Shown: in pieces, positions 32,910 through 41,563 of the stretch
Layout: each line of letters starts with the position of its first letter
Position numbering within the stretch: position 1 is the first letter of the stretch
Source of the DNA: Bacillota bacterium
Lineage (GTDB): Bacteria; Bacillota; Sulfobacillia; JACIYH01
Direction of reading: 5' to 3'
Assembly: GCA_030019365.1 (NCBI GenBank)
Contig: JASEFA010000004.1
Location: forward strand, 121,418 to 185,417
DNA: 64,000 nucleotides
The notes under the pieces: generated by a model
What the model was told of the DNA's origin: nothing
Seen by the model: the letters and a program-made list of their open reading frames with translations, nothing else
Database searches by the model: none
Program-made: the position numbers and the translations under genes

Positions 32910-33183
32910 AAGCACAGGCGATGAGGCGGACGCGTAGGCCTGTCCGTCCCGCCAGAGAGAGGGCGCCGGCGGCTGAGAGCGCCTTCGGGTCAGGGGCAGG
33001 CCGGAGACCACCGCCGAGCTGCGGGCGGAAACCCGGGCGGCCGTTGCGGCGCCGGGGAGTATGCCCGGCCGGGTGAGCCCGTTAATGCTCCAGAGCGGAC
33101 CGCCTGCGGTACTGGCGCCGGGGTGGTCAAGAAGGGTGGAACCGCGGAGAAAGCCCCCGTCCCTTGACGGGGGTTTTCCTTTT
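32910..33183 (+). promoter_or_regulatory. T-box riboswitch leader (threonine-specific)
   Basis: The leader has the stem-I AGAGAG box, a specifier region reading GAGACCACCGCCGAGC in which ACC is a threonine codon, the T-box core AGGGTGGAACCGCGG (33133-33147), and a terminator hairpin CCCCCGTC/GACGGGGG (33154-33173) followed by TTTTCCTTTT. Uncharged tRNA-Thr bound by the leader should favour the antiterminator and raise transcription of thrS and, by read-through, corA. The specifier codon agrees with the downstream gene. Confidence 0.92.
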
Positions 33184-33328
33184 GCGGGAGCGCCGGTCGG
33201 CCGGGGCGCGCGGATGAGGGAAGGCGGGGCGAGCCCCGGCGGCAGCGACGCGCGTGAGGGAAGGCAGGGCGGGCACCGGCCCGGCGGGCGGTGCCGGGGC
33301 GACGGCCCAAAAGGGGGAGGGGTTGCAA

Positions 33329-35230
33329 TTGCCGAGCGCGTTGGAAATCCTCAGGTCACAGGGAAGAGAGGGGGAGGCGGGCCCCCGCGGGATCGTGGCC
33401 GCCAGGTGGCAGGGCGAGGTGGTGGACCTCGCCAGGGAGCTGCCGGAAGGGGCGCAGCCCGAGTTCGTCACCTTTGCCGATGTGGAGGGGCGGGACGTCT
33501 ACCGGCATACGGCCGCTCACGTGCTGGCCCAGGCGGTGAAGCGGCTGTTCTCGGAAGCGCGCCTGGGCATCGGACCGGCCATCGCAGACGGGTTCTACTA
33601 CGACTTTGACGTCCCCCGGCCTTTTACTCCGGAGGACCTGGGCCGCATCGAGGAGGAGGCCCGCGCCATCATCGCCGCCGATTACCCGGTCCGCAGGCGG
33701 GAGGTCACCCGGGAAGAGGCGCGCCAGTTCTTCGCTTCCCGGGGCGAGACGTACAAGGTGGAGCTCATCGACGAGTTTCCCGAGGATGCTCCCATCTCCC
33801 TTTACCAGCAGGGGGAGTTCACCGACCTGTGCGCCGGCCCCCACCTCCCCTCCACGGGGTGGCTGGTGGCGTTCAGGGTGCTCCATGCCGCCGGGGCATA
33901 CTGGCGGGGGGACGAGCGCAATCCCATGCTGCAGCGCATTTACGGCACTGCTTTCCCCACGCAGGAAGAGATGGACCGGCACCTCTATCGCCTCGACGAG
34001 GCCCGCCGGAGAGACCACCGCCGGCTGGGGCGGGAGCTCGACCTGTTCAGCATCCACGACGAGGCCGGGGCCGGGCTGGTCTTCTGGCATCCCCGGGGCG
34101 GGGTGGTGCGCCAGATCATCGAGGACTTCTGGCGGGCGGAACACCGGCGCCGGGGGTATGACATCGTCTTCACGCCCCATGTGGCTCGCCTGGACCTGTG
34201 GAAGATCAGCGGCCACTGGGACTGGTACCGGGAGAACATGTACTCCCCCATGGACGTGGAGGGGGTGGAGTACCTGCTCAAGCCCATGAACTGCCCCTTC
34301 CACATCCTGATGTACCGGTCCCAGACCCGCTCCTACCGGGACCTCCCCCTGCGCTGGGCCGAGCTGGGCACGGTGTACCGCTACGAGCGGTCCGGCGTCC
34401 TGCACGGCCTGCTGCGGGTGCGGGGATTCACCCAGGACGACGCCCACGTCTTCTGCCGCCCCGACCAGCTGGAGGAGGAACTGGTGGGGGTGCTTGACCT
34501 GGCCCGGTATATGGTGGAGTCCTTCGGCTTCGAGGACTACGAGATCATGCTCTCGGTGCGCGACCCGGCCGGCAAGCAGAAGTACATCGGGTCGGACGAG
34601 GTGTGGGATGCGGCGGAGAAGGCCCTGCTGGCCGCCCTGGCCCGGAAGGAGCTGGCGTACGTGGTGGGCGAGGGAGAGGCCAAGTTCTACGGGCCCGCCA
34701 TCGACATCACCATCAAGGACGCCCTGGGCCGGGGCTGGCAGGGTCCCACCATCCAGGTGGACTTCAACCTGCCCGAGCGCTTCGACCTCACCTACATGGG
34801 TGAAGATAACCGCGAGCACCGGCCGGTTATGATCCATCGCACCGTACTGGGTTCCATGGAGAGGTTCCTGGGCAGCCTGATCGAGCACTACGCCGGTGCC
34901 TTCCCCACCTGGCTGGCCCCCGTGCAGGCCCGCGTGATCCCGGTGGCCGATCGGCATGTTTCTTACGGCCGCCGGGTGGTCCACGACCTCCAGCGTGCGG
35001 GCATACGGGCAGAGGGGGACTGGCGCAACGAGAAGGTGTCCTACAAGATCCGGGCCGCCCAGCTGGAGAAGCTCCCCTACATGCTGGTGGTGGGGGATCG
35101 AGAAGAGGCGTCTTCCCAGGTGGCCGTGCGCCATCGCAGCGAGGGGGACCTGGGTCCGATGTCCCTGGAGACTTTCCTGGCCAGGATGCGGGAGGAATGT
35201 GCCGGGAGGGGAGTGCCATGGCCCGCCTGA
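33329..35230 (+). CDS. thrS: Threonyl-tRNA synthetase
   Basis: A 633-residue ThrRS. The N-terminus has a short TGS-like region, then the editing domain with HTAAHVLAQAV and CAGPHLPSTG, the class II catalytic core with RENMYSPMDVEGVEYLLKPM, NCPFH, RYERSGVLHGLLRVRGFTQD and HRTVLGSMERFLG, and the C-terminal anticodon-binding domain. It charges tRNA-Thr and removes mischarged serine. TTG at 33329 is about 8 bases after GGGGGAGGGG; a TTG at 33323 and a GTG farther upstream (33254) are also in frame. Controlled by the T-box. Its 3' end overlaps the corA start by 13 bases. Confidence 0.96.
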   Translation: MPSALEILRSQGREGEAGPRGIVAARWQGEVVDLARELPEGAQPEFVTFADVEGRDVYRHTAAHVLAQAVKRLFSEARLGIGPAIADGFYYDFDVPRPFTPEDLGRIEEEARAIIAADYPVRRREVTREEARQFFASRGETYKVELIDEFPEDAPISLYQQGEFTDLCAGPHLPSTGWLVAFRVLHAAGAYWRGDERNPMLQRIYGTAFPTQEEMDRHLYRLDEARRRDHRRLGRELDLFSIHDEAGAGLVFWHPRGGVVRQIIEDFWRAEHRRRGYDIVFTPHVARLDLWKISGHWDWYRENMYSPMDVEGVEYLLKPMNCPFHILMYRSQTRSYRDLPLRWAELGTVYRYERSGVLHGLLRVRGFTQDDAHVFCRPDQLEEELVGVLDLARYMVESFGFEDYEIMLSVRDPAGKQKYIGSDEVWDAAEKALLAALARKELAYVVGEGEAKFYGPAIDITIKDALGRGWQGPTIQVDFNLPERFDLTYMGEDNREHRPVMIHRTVLGSMERFLGSLIEHYAGAFPTWLAPVQARVIPVADRHVSYGRRVVHDLQRAGIRAEGDWRNEKVSYKIRAAQLEKLPYMLVVGDREEASSQVAVRHRSEGDLGPMSLETFLARMREECAGRGVPWPA

Positions 35231-36195
35231 TCCTCAGCACCCGGTCGGGCCGGGAGGCGCTGTCGCCCGGGGACGCCGAGGCCGCCCTGCGTGCTGCCCT
35301 GGGCAGAGGAGAGAGCTTCTGGCTGGACGTCCATGAGCCCGGATCCGACCAGCTGGGGATGCTGGAGCGGGTGCTGGGGCTGCACCCCCTGGCCGCGACC
35401 GAGGTGAAGCGTCCCAGCCAGCTGCCCCGGGTCGAGGTATATCCGGACTACACCGTGCTGGTGTTCCACGCCGTGGAGGTCGATCGGGAAGGCCGTATCC
35501 CCGTGCACCGCGCCGAGGTGGATTGCATCCTGGGGTCCCGCTTCCTGGTCACCGTCCACGTGCGCGAGGTCAGCATCCTGGGAGAGATGCAGCGGCTGCT
35601 GGCAGGCGGGGCCCCCTTCCCCGCCACCCCGGACCTGCTCCTGGCGGGTATTATCGATCTGCTGGTGAAGCAACTGTATGATGCCCTGGACTACCTGGCG
35701 GACCGCATTGCTGCTCTGGAAGAAAGGGTGATCTCGGGGCGCCTGCGCAATCCCATGCCGGAGGTGACCGCCATTCGCCGCGCCCTGGTGCGGCTGCGGC
35801 ACGGTCTGGGCCCGGAGGAGCAGGCCATCTCCGACCTGGCCGGGTTGTCGAACCTGGTGGGCGAGGGAGCAAGGGTCGCCATGCGACAGGCGGTGGACCT
35901 GCTGCGGCGCATGTGGGACGGGGTGGAGGTGGAGAGGGATCTGGTCGACAACGTGGTGCAGGTCTACCTGGCGCTGCGCACCGACCGGCTCAACGTCATC
36001 ATGCAGCGCCTGACCCTCATCACCACCATCTTCATGCCCCTCACCCTGATCGCCGGCATTTACGGCATGAACTTCCACCACATGCCCGAGCTGGCATGGA
36101 GGTACGGATATCCGGCCACCTTGCTCCTGATGGTGATCACGGGATATGGTATGTACCGCTGGTTCCGGGCCCGGGGCTGGTTCGGCGAACCTTAG
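35218..36195 (+). CDS. corA: CorA-family Mg2+/Co2+ channel
   Basis: A 325-residue CorA: N-terminal cytoplasmic alpha/beta domain, a long stalk helix with heptad features (ALDYLADRIAALEERVISG), and two C-terminal membrane helices with the signature GMN in AGIYGMNFHHMPE at the pore mouth. It imports Mg2+ as a pentamer. The ATG lies inside the 3' end of thrS with GGGAGGGGAG upstream, so expression is probably coupled to thrS. With the Nramp/MgtE-N pair it is the second likely Mg2+ system in the window. Confidence 0.92.
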   Translation: MARLILSTRSGREALSPGDAEAALRAALGRGESFWLDVHEPGSDQLGMLERVLGLHPLAATEVKRPSQLPRVEVYPDYTVLVFHAVEVDREGRIPVHRAEVDCILGSRFLVTVHVREVSILGEMQRLLAGGAPFPATPDLLLAGIIDLLVKQLYDALDYLADRIAALEERVISGRLRNPMPEVTAIRRALVRLRHGLGPEEQAISDLAGLSNLVGEGARVAMRQAVDLLRRMWDGVEVERDLVDNVVQVYLALRTDRLNVIMQRLTLITTIFMPLTLIAGIYGMNFHHMPELAWRYGYPATLLLMVITGYGMYRWFRARGWFGEP

Positions 36196-36283
36196 TCTCG
36201 GTACGGTGCAGCGCAAATAACTCAATATCGCCCCGGGTGGGCGCCAGCCCCACTCAGGGCGTTCAGCGGATCAGGATAGCCGG

Positions 36284-36964
36284 CTATAGCGCTCCCACAA
36301 GCTTCAGGATGCCCAGGATGGCAACCAGTTGCCCCAGCCAGAATCCGAACATCCACTTGATGAGGGAGACCTGGCTCCTGTACATCAGTGCGTGCATTTC
36401 GGTGCGCAGGCTGGCGAAGCCGTCGTGCATCTGCGTGCGGAGGGCGGTGTCTGCCTCCTGCATGTCTGCGCGCAGGCTGGCGAAGCCGTCGTGCATTTCC
36501 TCACGCAGCGCTGTGTCTGCCTGCTGCATCTGCGTGCGGAGGGCGGTGTCTGCCTCCTGCATCTCTGCGCGCAGGCTGGCGAAGCCCTCGTGCATCTGCG
36601 TGCGGAGGGCGGTGTCTGCCTCCTGCATCTCTGCGCGCAGCGAGGAGGAACCATCCCGCATCTCCATGCGCAGTTGGGCGATTTCCCTGGCAAGCCGTTC
36701 ACTCAGCGCGGAGATATCCTGGGCCACCTTAGCACCCAGGTTGTTCACCGCCGTTTCCACACTGGCGCGAAATTCCCTGACCTCGTGGGCTCCCAACTGG
36801 TTCAGAAGGTCCACGAGAGCTTCGGCGCCATCTTCGCCGAGGTGTTCCCGGAGAACCTTGGGTACCACGATGAACGGGATCGCCGCCACCTCCACACCCC
36901 CCAATTTACCATACTGTTCGTGCTCTGACCAGGCCAGGCGGTCGAGCCCGGCCATTGCGCACAT
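36284..36964 (-). CDS. Coiled-coil repeat membrane protein (DUF1640-like)
   Basis: A protein of about 226 residues. The N-terminal segment is soluble (VLREHLGEDGAEALVDLLNQ). Residues about 70-195 are a long coiled coil made of near-identical 22-residue units of the type EMQEADTALRTQM-HDGFASLRA. The C-terminus is one membrane helix (FGFWLGQLVAILGILKLV). The layout recalls DUF1640/CCDC90-like proteins, whose bacterial role is unknown. No ribosome binding site precedes the ATG at 36964 or that at 36955; a GTG at 37030 coincides with the predicted transcription start. Function unknown. Confidence 0.7.
   Translation of the reverse strand: MCAMAGLDRLAWSEHEQYGKLGGVEVAAIPFIVVPKVLREHLGEDGAEALVDLLNQLGAHEVREFRASVETAVNNLGAKVAQDISALSERLAREIAQLRMEMRDGSSSLRAEMQEADTALRTQMHEGFASLRAEMQEADTALRTQMQQADTALREEMHDGFASLRADMQEADTALRTQMHDGFASLRTEMHALMYRSQVSLIKWMFGFWLGQLVAILGILKLVGAL
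36400..36640. repeat. Tandem repeats of about 66 bp within the coiled-coil gene
   Basis: Repeated blocks containing GCGCAGGCTGGCGAAGCC and GCGGAGGGCGGTGTCTGCCT encode the 22-residue coiled-coil units. About three full units and one variant are present, nearly identical at DNA level, which means recent expansion or homogenisation. Confidence 0.85.
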
Positions 36965-37036
36965 GGTCGCAATGAAGCGGACCCGCAGCCGTACACACCG
37001 GCCTGGGGTTACCTGGCAGCAATGGCACACAGACCC

Positions 37037-37066
37037 ATTATACTATCTTTGTGGCGGGCCTGTCAA
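37037..37066 (-). promoter_or_regulatory. Sigma-A promoter of the coiled-coil gene
   Basis: Minus strand: perfect TTGACA, 18-base spacer, perfect TATAAT. Predicted start near 37030, giving a leader of about 65 bases before the ATG at 36964. Confidence 0.85.
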
Positions 37067-37190
37067 CGTGTGCCTGATCCTGTCGGATCGGTGCACGTGC
37101 TGTCGTTACGCACGCAGGAGCAGGGGCCAGATGGGGCTTGCGCCGGCGCTGGCCACACCCGGATCGGGTTGTGCCATGTAAGCGAAGCTT

Positions 37191-38474
37191 TCAGATGCGG
37201 AAGCCGGTCAGCCGTATGCGCGAGAGGAGGATGGCCAGCAGGGCCGCCGCCAGCACGATGGCGGCGATACCACTGGCGCCACACAGGAGCGCAGCCCCCA
37301 GGCGGAGGCTCACCAGGCCGGGCCACGGGTTCCCTCCTGCGGCTGTGGTGAGCGCGGCCATGACGGGCGTCACCAGCCGGGAGGTGAGCATGCCCAGAGG
37401 TCCCAGCAGCACCGCGGTGAAGAGAGCGGAGTAGCCCGCGTGCAGCACCCGGGCGGCAACGAACGGGGTCATGCGCACGTCGGATCCCGCCATCACGCTG
37501 ACCACCTGGGCATGCACCGACAGGCCGCTCCAGGCGATGATGGCCGAGGCCACGATGGCCCGCTGGGCGAGGGGGGCGGGGGCGCTGCTGGTGGCCATCG
37601 CCCCCAGGTCGATTTCGAACAGGCCCCGCAGGAGGCCATCGGCCAGGCTGGGGTCCAGGTGCACTACCGTTAGGAGCACCCGCAACGGGGCGGCTATGAT
37701 CGCGACCGCCCCCAGGGCGTGCAGGACCTGGATCAGTACCGAGAACAGCATGATGAAACCGCATATCATCAGCAGGGTCTTGACCGATTCGTTCACCGCG
37801 TCGCTCAGGATACGACCGAAGGGGCGACCGTCCTCCCGGCGGGCACGGATGAGGGCGCGGGCCGCCCGCACCAGCAGATTACGATGGCGGGTTCCCGTGT
37901 TGCCGGCGGCGAGGGGGCCTCCCGCCACGTGGTTCATCCCCAGGGCCGGGCTGGAGGGGGCGGACCGGCGGTAGAAGCGGAAGGTGAGGCCCACGCAAAA
38001 GGCGCCCAGGTAGTGGGCCAGGGCGAGCACCGCACCCAGCCCGGGGAGGTGAAACATTCCCACAGCGACTGCCCCGAACATGAACAGGGGGTCGGCAGTG
38101 TTGGTGAATGCCAGCAGGCGTTCCGCCTCCGCCTGGTTGCACAGACCCTGCTTGCGGAACTTGGCCGTTATCACGGCGTCCATGGGATATCCTGCCGCCA
38201 GACCCATGGACATGACAAATGCCCCCGCCCCGGGGACGTTGAACAGGGGGCGCATGAGGGGCTCAAAGATGACGCCCAGGAAGTGCACCACCCCCAGGGC
38301 CAGCATGACTTCCGACAGCACAAAAAAGGGCAGGAGCGAGGGGAAGACGATTTCCCAGAAGATCTTCATGCCCGCCAGGGCAGCCTGGAAGGCTTCTTCC
38401 GAATAGACGATGAGCGCTGCCACCAGAAGCAGCGCCACCATTCCCGACATGACGTGCACCCAGTTGCGGGGCAA
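37191..38474 (-). CDS. ylbJ: Sporulation integral membrane protein YlbJ
   Basis: A 427-residue membrane protein with about eight hydrophobic segments and nucleoside-recognition (Gate) domains as in YlbJ: FWEIVFPSLLPFFVLSEVML, a GLAAGYPMDAVITAKFRKQG region, LLAFTNTADPLFMFGAVAVG, and a second half with GLFEIDLGAMATSSAPAPL and AWSGLSVHAQVVSVMAGSD. ylbJ is a sigma-E-controlled gene needed for cortex formation in Bacillus. TTG start after GGAGAGGTGCTGATCG. Complete length. Confidence 0.9.
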   Translation of the reverse strand: MPRNWVHVMSGMVALLLVAALIVYSEEAFQAALAGMKIFWEIVFPSLLPFFVLSEVMLALGVVHFLGVIFEPLMRPLFNVPGAGAFVMSMGLAAGYPMDAVITAKFRKQGLCNQAEAERLLAFTNTADPLFMFGAVAVGMFHLPGLGAVLALAHYLGAFCVGLTFRFYRRSAPSSPALGMNHVAGGPLAAGNTGTRHRNLLVRAARALIRARREDGRPFGRILSDAVNESVKTLLMICGFIMLFSVLIQVLHALGAVAIIAAPLRVLLTVVHLDPSLADGLLRGLFEIDLGAMATSSAPAPLAQRAIVASAIIAWSGLSVHAQVVSVMAGSDVRMTPFVAARVLHAGYSALFTAVLLGPLGMLTSRLVTPVMAALTTAAGGNPWPGLVSLRLGAALLCGASGIAAIVLAAALLAILLSRIRLTGFRI

Positions 38475-38694
38475 CGATCAGCACCTCTCCCGTCCCCTCG
38501 CCTGCAGCAGAGGGGAGGCTACCATTTGGTGCCCCGCTTCATGCTATGAGCCCTTTCGGTGAGCTATACGCTGGCGCGAAGGCGCGGGACCGCAGTGCAG
38601 GACGCCTGGACCAGGCCCAGTTCAACGCGCAGCTGGTGGAGTTTTCCTCTTCGGCGGCAGACCTGTTGAGGAATTGCGCCGCAGCGGCGGCATT

Positions 38695-39342
38695 TCACCG
38701 TCCCCGCTTGAGGACGGCCAGAGCGCAGATGATGAGACCGGGCAGGGCGAATCCCTTGCGGTTGAGCCAGTCGGTGGCAGTCCTCCGGCCCAGCGTCGTC
38801 CCGGCGGCCAGCAGGAGCGGGCAGGCGAGGGCGACCGTGGGGATGACCTCCATGGGGAAGCCCAGCATCCCGGTGCCGAAGCCGGCGGCGAAGGCGTCCA
38901 GCCCGAGGACCAGCCCCAGGAGGGCTGATTCGCCGGGGTCCAGGTGTCCGGACCTGTTCAGGTCGGCCCGGGTGGGGTCGTGGAGGACCTGGACCAGGAT
39001 GCCCAGGGGGCGCAGCCGGAAGATGGCCACGGGCCGGCCGGGTGATTCCCGGGCGAGGATTCCGAGGTACTGCCGCCATCCCCGGTGTATCTGCCAGAGG
39101 CCCACGCCAAGGAGTGCCATCCTGCCCAGGGCCGCTCCCAGGGCAAGGGTCCCGGGTCCGAGCAGGGACGTGCCCGCGAGCATGGAGATGGTCATCAGGC
39201 CCCCGGTGGAGGTGGCCAGCACCAGGTAAGCGGACAGGGGAAATCTTATCCGGCGCATTCCGTAAGCGATTCCCGTTCCCAGGCTGTCCAGGCTGAGGGC
39301 TATGGCGAGCAGGATGGCTGGTATGGAAATCGTGAGGAGCAC
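38695..39342 (-). CDS. ytaF: Sporulation membrane protein YtaF
   Basis: A 215-residue protein of the MntP/YtaF type with about six membrane segments. The family signature ALSLDSLGTGIAYGMRRIRF is at the N-terminus, and a related second-half motif LGLDAFAAGFGTGMLGFP mirrors it; acidic residues in both repeats could bind a cation. ytaF is mother-cell expressed in Bacillus; whether it exports a metal is unproven. The GTG start has no strong ribosome binding site. It lies upstream of ylbJ on the same strand with about 220 bases between them. Confidence 0.86.
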   Translation of the reverse strand: MLLTISIPAILLAIALSLDSLGTGIAYGMRRIRFPLSAYLVLATSTGGLMTISMLAGTSLLGPGTLALGAALGRMALLGVGLWQIHRGWRQYLGILARESPGRPVAIFRLRPLGILVQVLHDPTRADLNRSGHLDPGESALLGLVLGLDAFAAGFGTGMLGFPMEVIPTVALACPLLLAAGTTLGRRTATDWLNRKGFALPGLIICALAVLKRGR

Positions 39343-39516
39343 CCCGAAGCCAGTCTATGGCGGCCGCCGCCGGGGGTGTGCCGGCCCGCGCCGCTGCGGG
39401 GGTGGGCGGCCCGGGCCGCGGAACACGCGGGGCCGGGAAGGCGGGCCGGCTTGAAGGCTTGCTGGGGCCGGTCGCCCCGATGGGGCGCACCTCGGCCAGG
39501 GCAGCTCGCGCGGTTT

Positions 39517-39780
39517 CTACGCGTGTGGGAGCGGGAAGGTGAGGGCGCGCATACAGTGGCGACACACCTTCCGCCCCCGGAAGGCGATCAGGGCCTGCGT
39601 GCCGCGGCAGAATACGCAGCCGGGCTCGTGCTTGCGGAGGGAGAGCGTACCGCCGTCCACATGGAACTCGAGGAGGTCGCCGGCGGCGATATCCATGGTG
39701 CGGAGGAGCTCCCGCGGGAGCACCAGTCTCCCCAGGTGGTCCAGCCGGCGTACGATAGCACCAGTCGAACTGATGGTCAT
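39517..39780 (-). CDS. AbrB/SpoVT-family transition-state regulator with zinc-ribbon-like tail
   Basis: An 87-residue DNA-binding protein. Residues 1-50 are a swapped-hairpin AbrB domain (AIVRRLDHLGRLVLPRELLR, GDLLEFHVDGGTLSLRKH). The C-terminus has two CxxC pairs (CVFCRG and CRHCMR), as in many clostridial AbrB proteins, probably a zinc site. It should control genes at the growth to sporulation transition. The ATG follows GGAAAGGGTG. The promoter at 39823-39851 leaves a leader of about 35 bases. Confidence 0.9.
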   Translation of the reverse strand: MTISSTGAIVRRLDHLGRLVLPRELLRTMDIAAGDLLEFHVDGGTLSLRKHEPGCVFCRGTQALIAFRGRKVCRHCMRALTFPLPHA

Positions 39781-39822
39781 CACCCTTTCCGGTGATCTCC
39801 GCTTTGGAGGCGGTCTTGGGAA

Positions 39823-39851
39823 ATCATACCTCTTTCGACACCGTCCGTCAA
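39823..39851 (-). promoter_or_regulatory. Sigma-A promoter of the abrB-type gene
   Basis: Minus strand: TTGACG, 17-base spacer, TATGAT. Good match in both boxes and ideal distance from the gene. Confidence 0.75.
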
Positions 39852-40056
39852 GATCCTGCCAATGACTTACTGGCGTGCAAGTAGATGGTACGACGGACGA
39901 GTGGTAAGACGGTACGGCACGGGCGTCCGACAGGGCTGGCGGAGCAGGAAAAGGAGGGGAGGCTGCAGAAGTAAGCCCACCCACAGAGAGATTCCCAAGC
40001 TGGAGCCATGAACGGGACCCACCGTGTGGTCACCCGGGGTTTCCGGGAGCAAAGGT

Positions 40057-40082
40057 GAAACCGGCCAGCGACGGCCGGTTTC
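40057..40082 (+). terminator. Hairpin in the 39.8-40.1 kb intergenic region
   Basis: A perfect 10-bp stem GAAACCGGCC / GGCCGGTTTC with a 6-base loop, followed by GTGCTTCTCG. It stands 60 bases before the small membrane protein gene in a 360-base intergenic region that otherwise holds only the abrB promoter. It could be a terminator or attenuator for a transcript entering from the left; I could not fit the preceding bases to a known riboswitch. Confidence 0.45.
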
Positions 40083-40144
40083 GTGCTTCTCGAGGGGAAC
40101 GCGAGAGCTGCGCCAGGAAGAGAAGAGCGTGCGGAGGTGGCACC

Positions 40145-40333
40145 ATGGACGCCGGTTCTCTCATGGTGGTGGTTCTCGGCGTGGGGGCGGGCCTGGCCAT
40201 GGCGGTGCTGGCCGTGGCGACGGTGTGGTTCGTACGAGGCTGGCGATTTCGCGTTTTGCGCTACCGGTGGCGGCGATTCATGCGCAGGAACCGTCCCGGC
40301 ACCGCCCTCCGCTCGCGCTGGGAGCGCGCCTAG
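40145..40333 (+). CDS. Small single-pass membrane protein
   Basis: A 62-residue protein with one membrane helix (residues 6-29, LMVVVLGVGAGLAMAVLAVA) followed by a strongly basic tail (RGWRFRVLRYRWRRFMRRNR). The ATG has GGAGGT at 6 bases, which is the main evidence that it is translated. No family recognised. It lies upstream of the LuxR-type regulator on the same strand, separated by 160 bases. Confidence 0.6.
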   Translation: MDAGSLMVVVLGVGAGLAMAVLAVATVWFVRGWRFRVLRYRWRRFMRRNRPGTALRSRWERA

Positions 40334-40492
40334 AGGCTAGCCCGGGAGAAGACGGGCGGCAGGAACCGGGTGGGCGGCGGTATTTGTGTTATTATCAGGT
40401 CGGTACGAAAGGGCTCCTTGCGGTATGAGCAGCATCGACACCAGGGGGCTGGTGCGGTTATCTACGATGAATACGAGAGGACTCTTTATGTC

Positions 40493-41140
40493 ATGAAGGT
40501 TCTGCTGGCTGCGACCGCCGATGTGTATAGAGAAGCCCTGTGTGCCTCACTGGGTGAGGCCGGCGCCGAGGTCGGGGTGTGTGACCTGGCCCTGGCGGCG
40601 GTGGAGGAGCTGGCCGGGAGCCTCCGTCCAGATGTGGCGGTCCTTAGCCTGCCGGCCCCCGAACCGGCCCATGTCGATCTCGTGCGGAGTGCCTGCGGGG
40701 CAGCGGGTGGCTGCCCCGTCCTCGTCCTGGGGGCGCTTGCCCCCAGGACGGACATCGCCGGGATGCTGGCCTGCGGCGCCGCCGGATACATACTCACCTC
40801 GGCCACGGTGGACGAGGTGGTAAGGGCCGTCGCCGCCCTGGCGCTGGCGGGTCCCTCTCCCGATCACATCCGGGAAGCCACGGCCCGCTTCCGGCCCGCG
40901 GCGCTGCCGGGCGCATTCCCCGACCTGACCGAGAGGCAGACCGTCATCCTGGAGATGGTCAGCCGGGGCCTGGGGTACCGGCAGATAGGCAAGAGGATGA
41001 TGGTCAGTCACTGGGTGGTCAAGGCCGAGATAGGGAAGGTGCTGAAGCTGGTGGGAGCCCGCAACCGGGCCGAACTGGTGGCTCTGGCCCACAGGGCGGG
41101 CCTCCTATCCCGGAGCGGGTCCGCGACTGGCGCCGAATGA
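40493..41140 (+). CDS. LuxR/NarL-type regulator with degenerate receiver domain
   Basis: A 215-residue protein with the NarL layout. The N-terminal alpha/beta domain resembles a receiver, but the position of the phospho-acceptor Asp reads VAVLSLPAPEPAH, with no Asp, and the acidic pair at the start is replaced (LLAATADVYREAL), so phosphorylation is unlikely. Residues about 140-205 are a LuxR HTH: LTERQTVILEMVSRGLGYRQ, IGKRMMVSHWVVKAEIGKVL and the C-terminal helix. No kinase gene is adjacent. The ATG has only GAGAGG about 12 bases upstream, so the start is not certain. Confidence 0.8.
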   Translation: MKVLLAATADVYREALCASLGEAGAEVGVCDLALAAVEELAGSLRPDVAVLSLPAPEPAHVDLVRSACGAAGGCPVLVLGALAPRTDIAGMLACGAAGYILTSATVDEVVRAVAALALAGPSPDHIREATARFRPAALPGAFPDLTERQTVILEMVSRGLGYRQIGKRMMVSHWVVKAEIGKVLKLVGARNRAELVALAHRAGLLSRSGSATGAE

Positions 41141-41245
41141 GGGGATACATAGAAGGGTATTAGTTCGGTTATTCCTTGAGCCACGACAGCTCTTTTGTGG
41201 TGCTGGTGCCGTGCAGGAATTCCGCGTTTGACGTTGAACGACGTT

Positions 41246-41287
41246 ATATTGATATAGCATCTCACATTCGGGCAATGGCAACTGTGG
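41246..41287 (+). promoter_or_regulatory. Bipartite regulatory element, copy 1 (before the aconitase-type operon)
   Basis: ATATTGATATA (41246-41256) and GCAACTGTGG (41278-41287) are separated by 21 bases. Both halves recur upstream of the lyase gene at 46535-46574. The TATA-rich half could be a promoter -10 or an imperfect palindromic operator; TTGACG at 41228 is a possible -35. It lies about 280 bases before the isomerase gene; the remainder of 41141-41563 has no supported gene. Confidence 0.6.
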
Positions 41288-41563
41288 TGGAGGAAGAGGA
41301 ACGAGGGTGCCATTGCGGACGAAGGCGTTTGAGGTGGGCGGGAGTCTCAGAGAAGTTCGGAGTTCAATCTCCTCGCCGCGGAGCGATTAGAGCAGACCCG
41401 GTGTGGCGGGGAGCAGCCGGGCGCGGGGTCAGAACGTACAAGACACCTACCCTGGCGAGGCACGTCGGGGGATGGGTGTCTCCCGGGAGCTGGCACTGCT
41501 TGGCGCGGTTGGGTGGTGATTGGCCCAATACTGGGTGAGATAGACATGGAGGAGGACGACCTG

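Noticed and set aside
33356..35134. Long minus-strand frame opposite thrS
   Set aside because: Antisense shadow of a conserved synthetase gene; no family resemblance.
38475..38694. A short minus-strand frame just after ytaF with a CRRCG...C pattern
   Set aside because: About 43 residues, no convincing ribosome binding site, and overlapping the ytaF stop; it could be chance coding in GC-rich DNA.
39850..40090. Possible riboswitch ending in the hairpin at 40057-40082
   Set aside because: Fragments such as GCAAAGG resemble parts of known aptamers, but the full conserved pattern is missing and the downstream gene gives no support.
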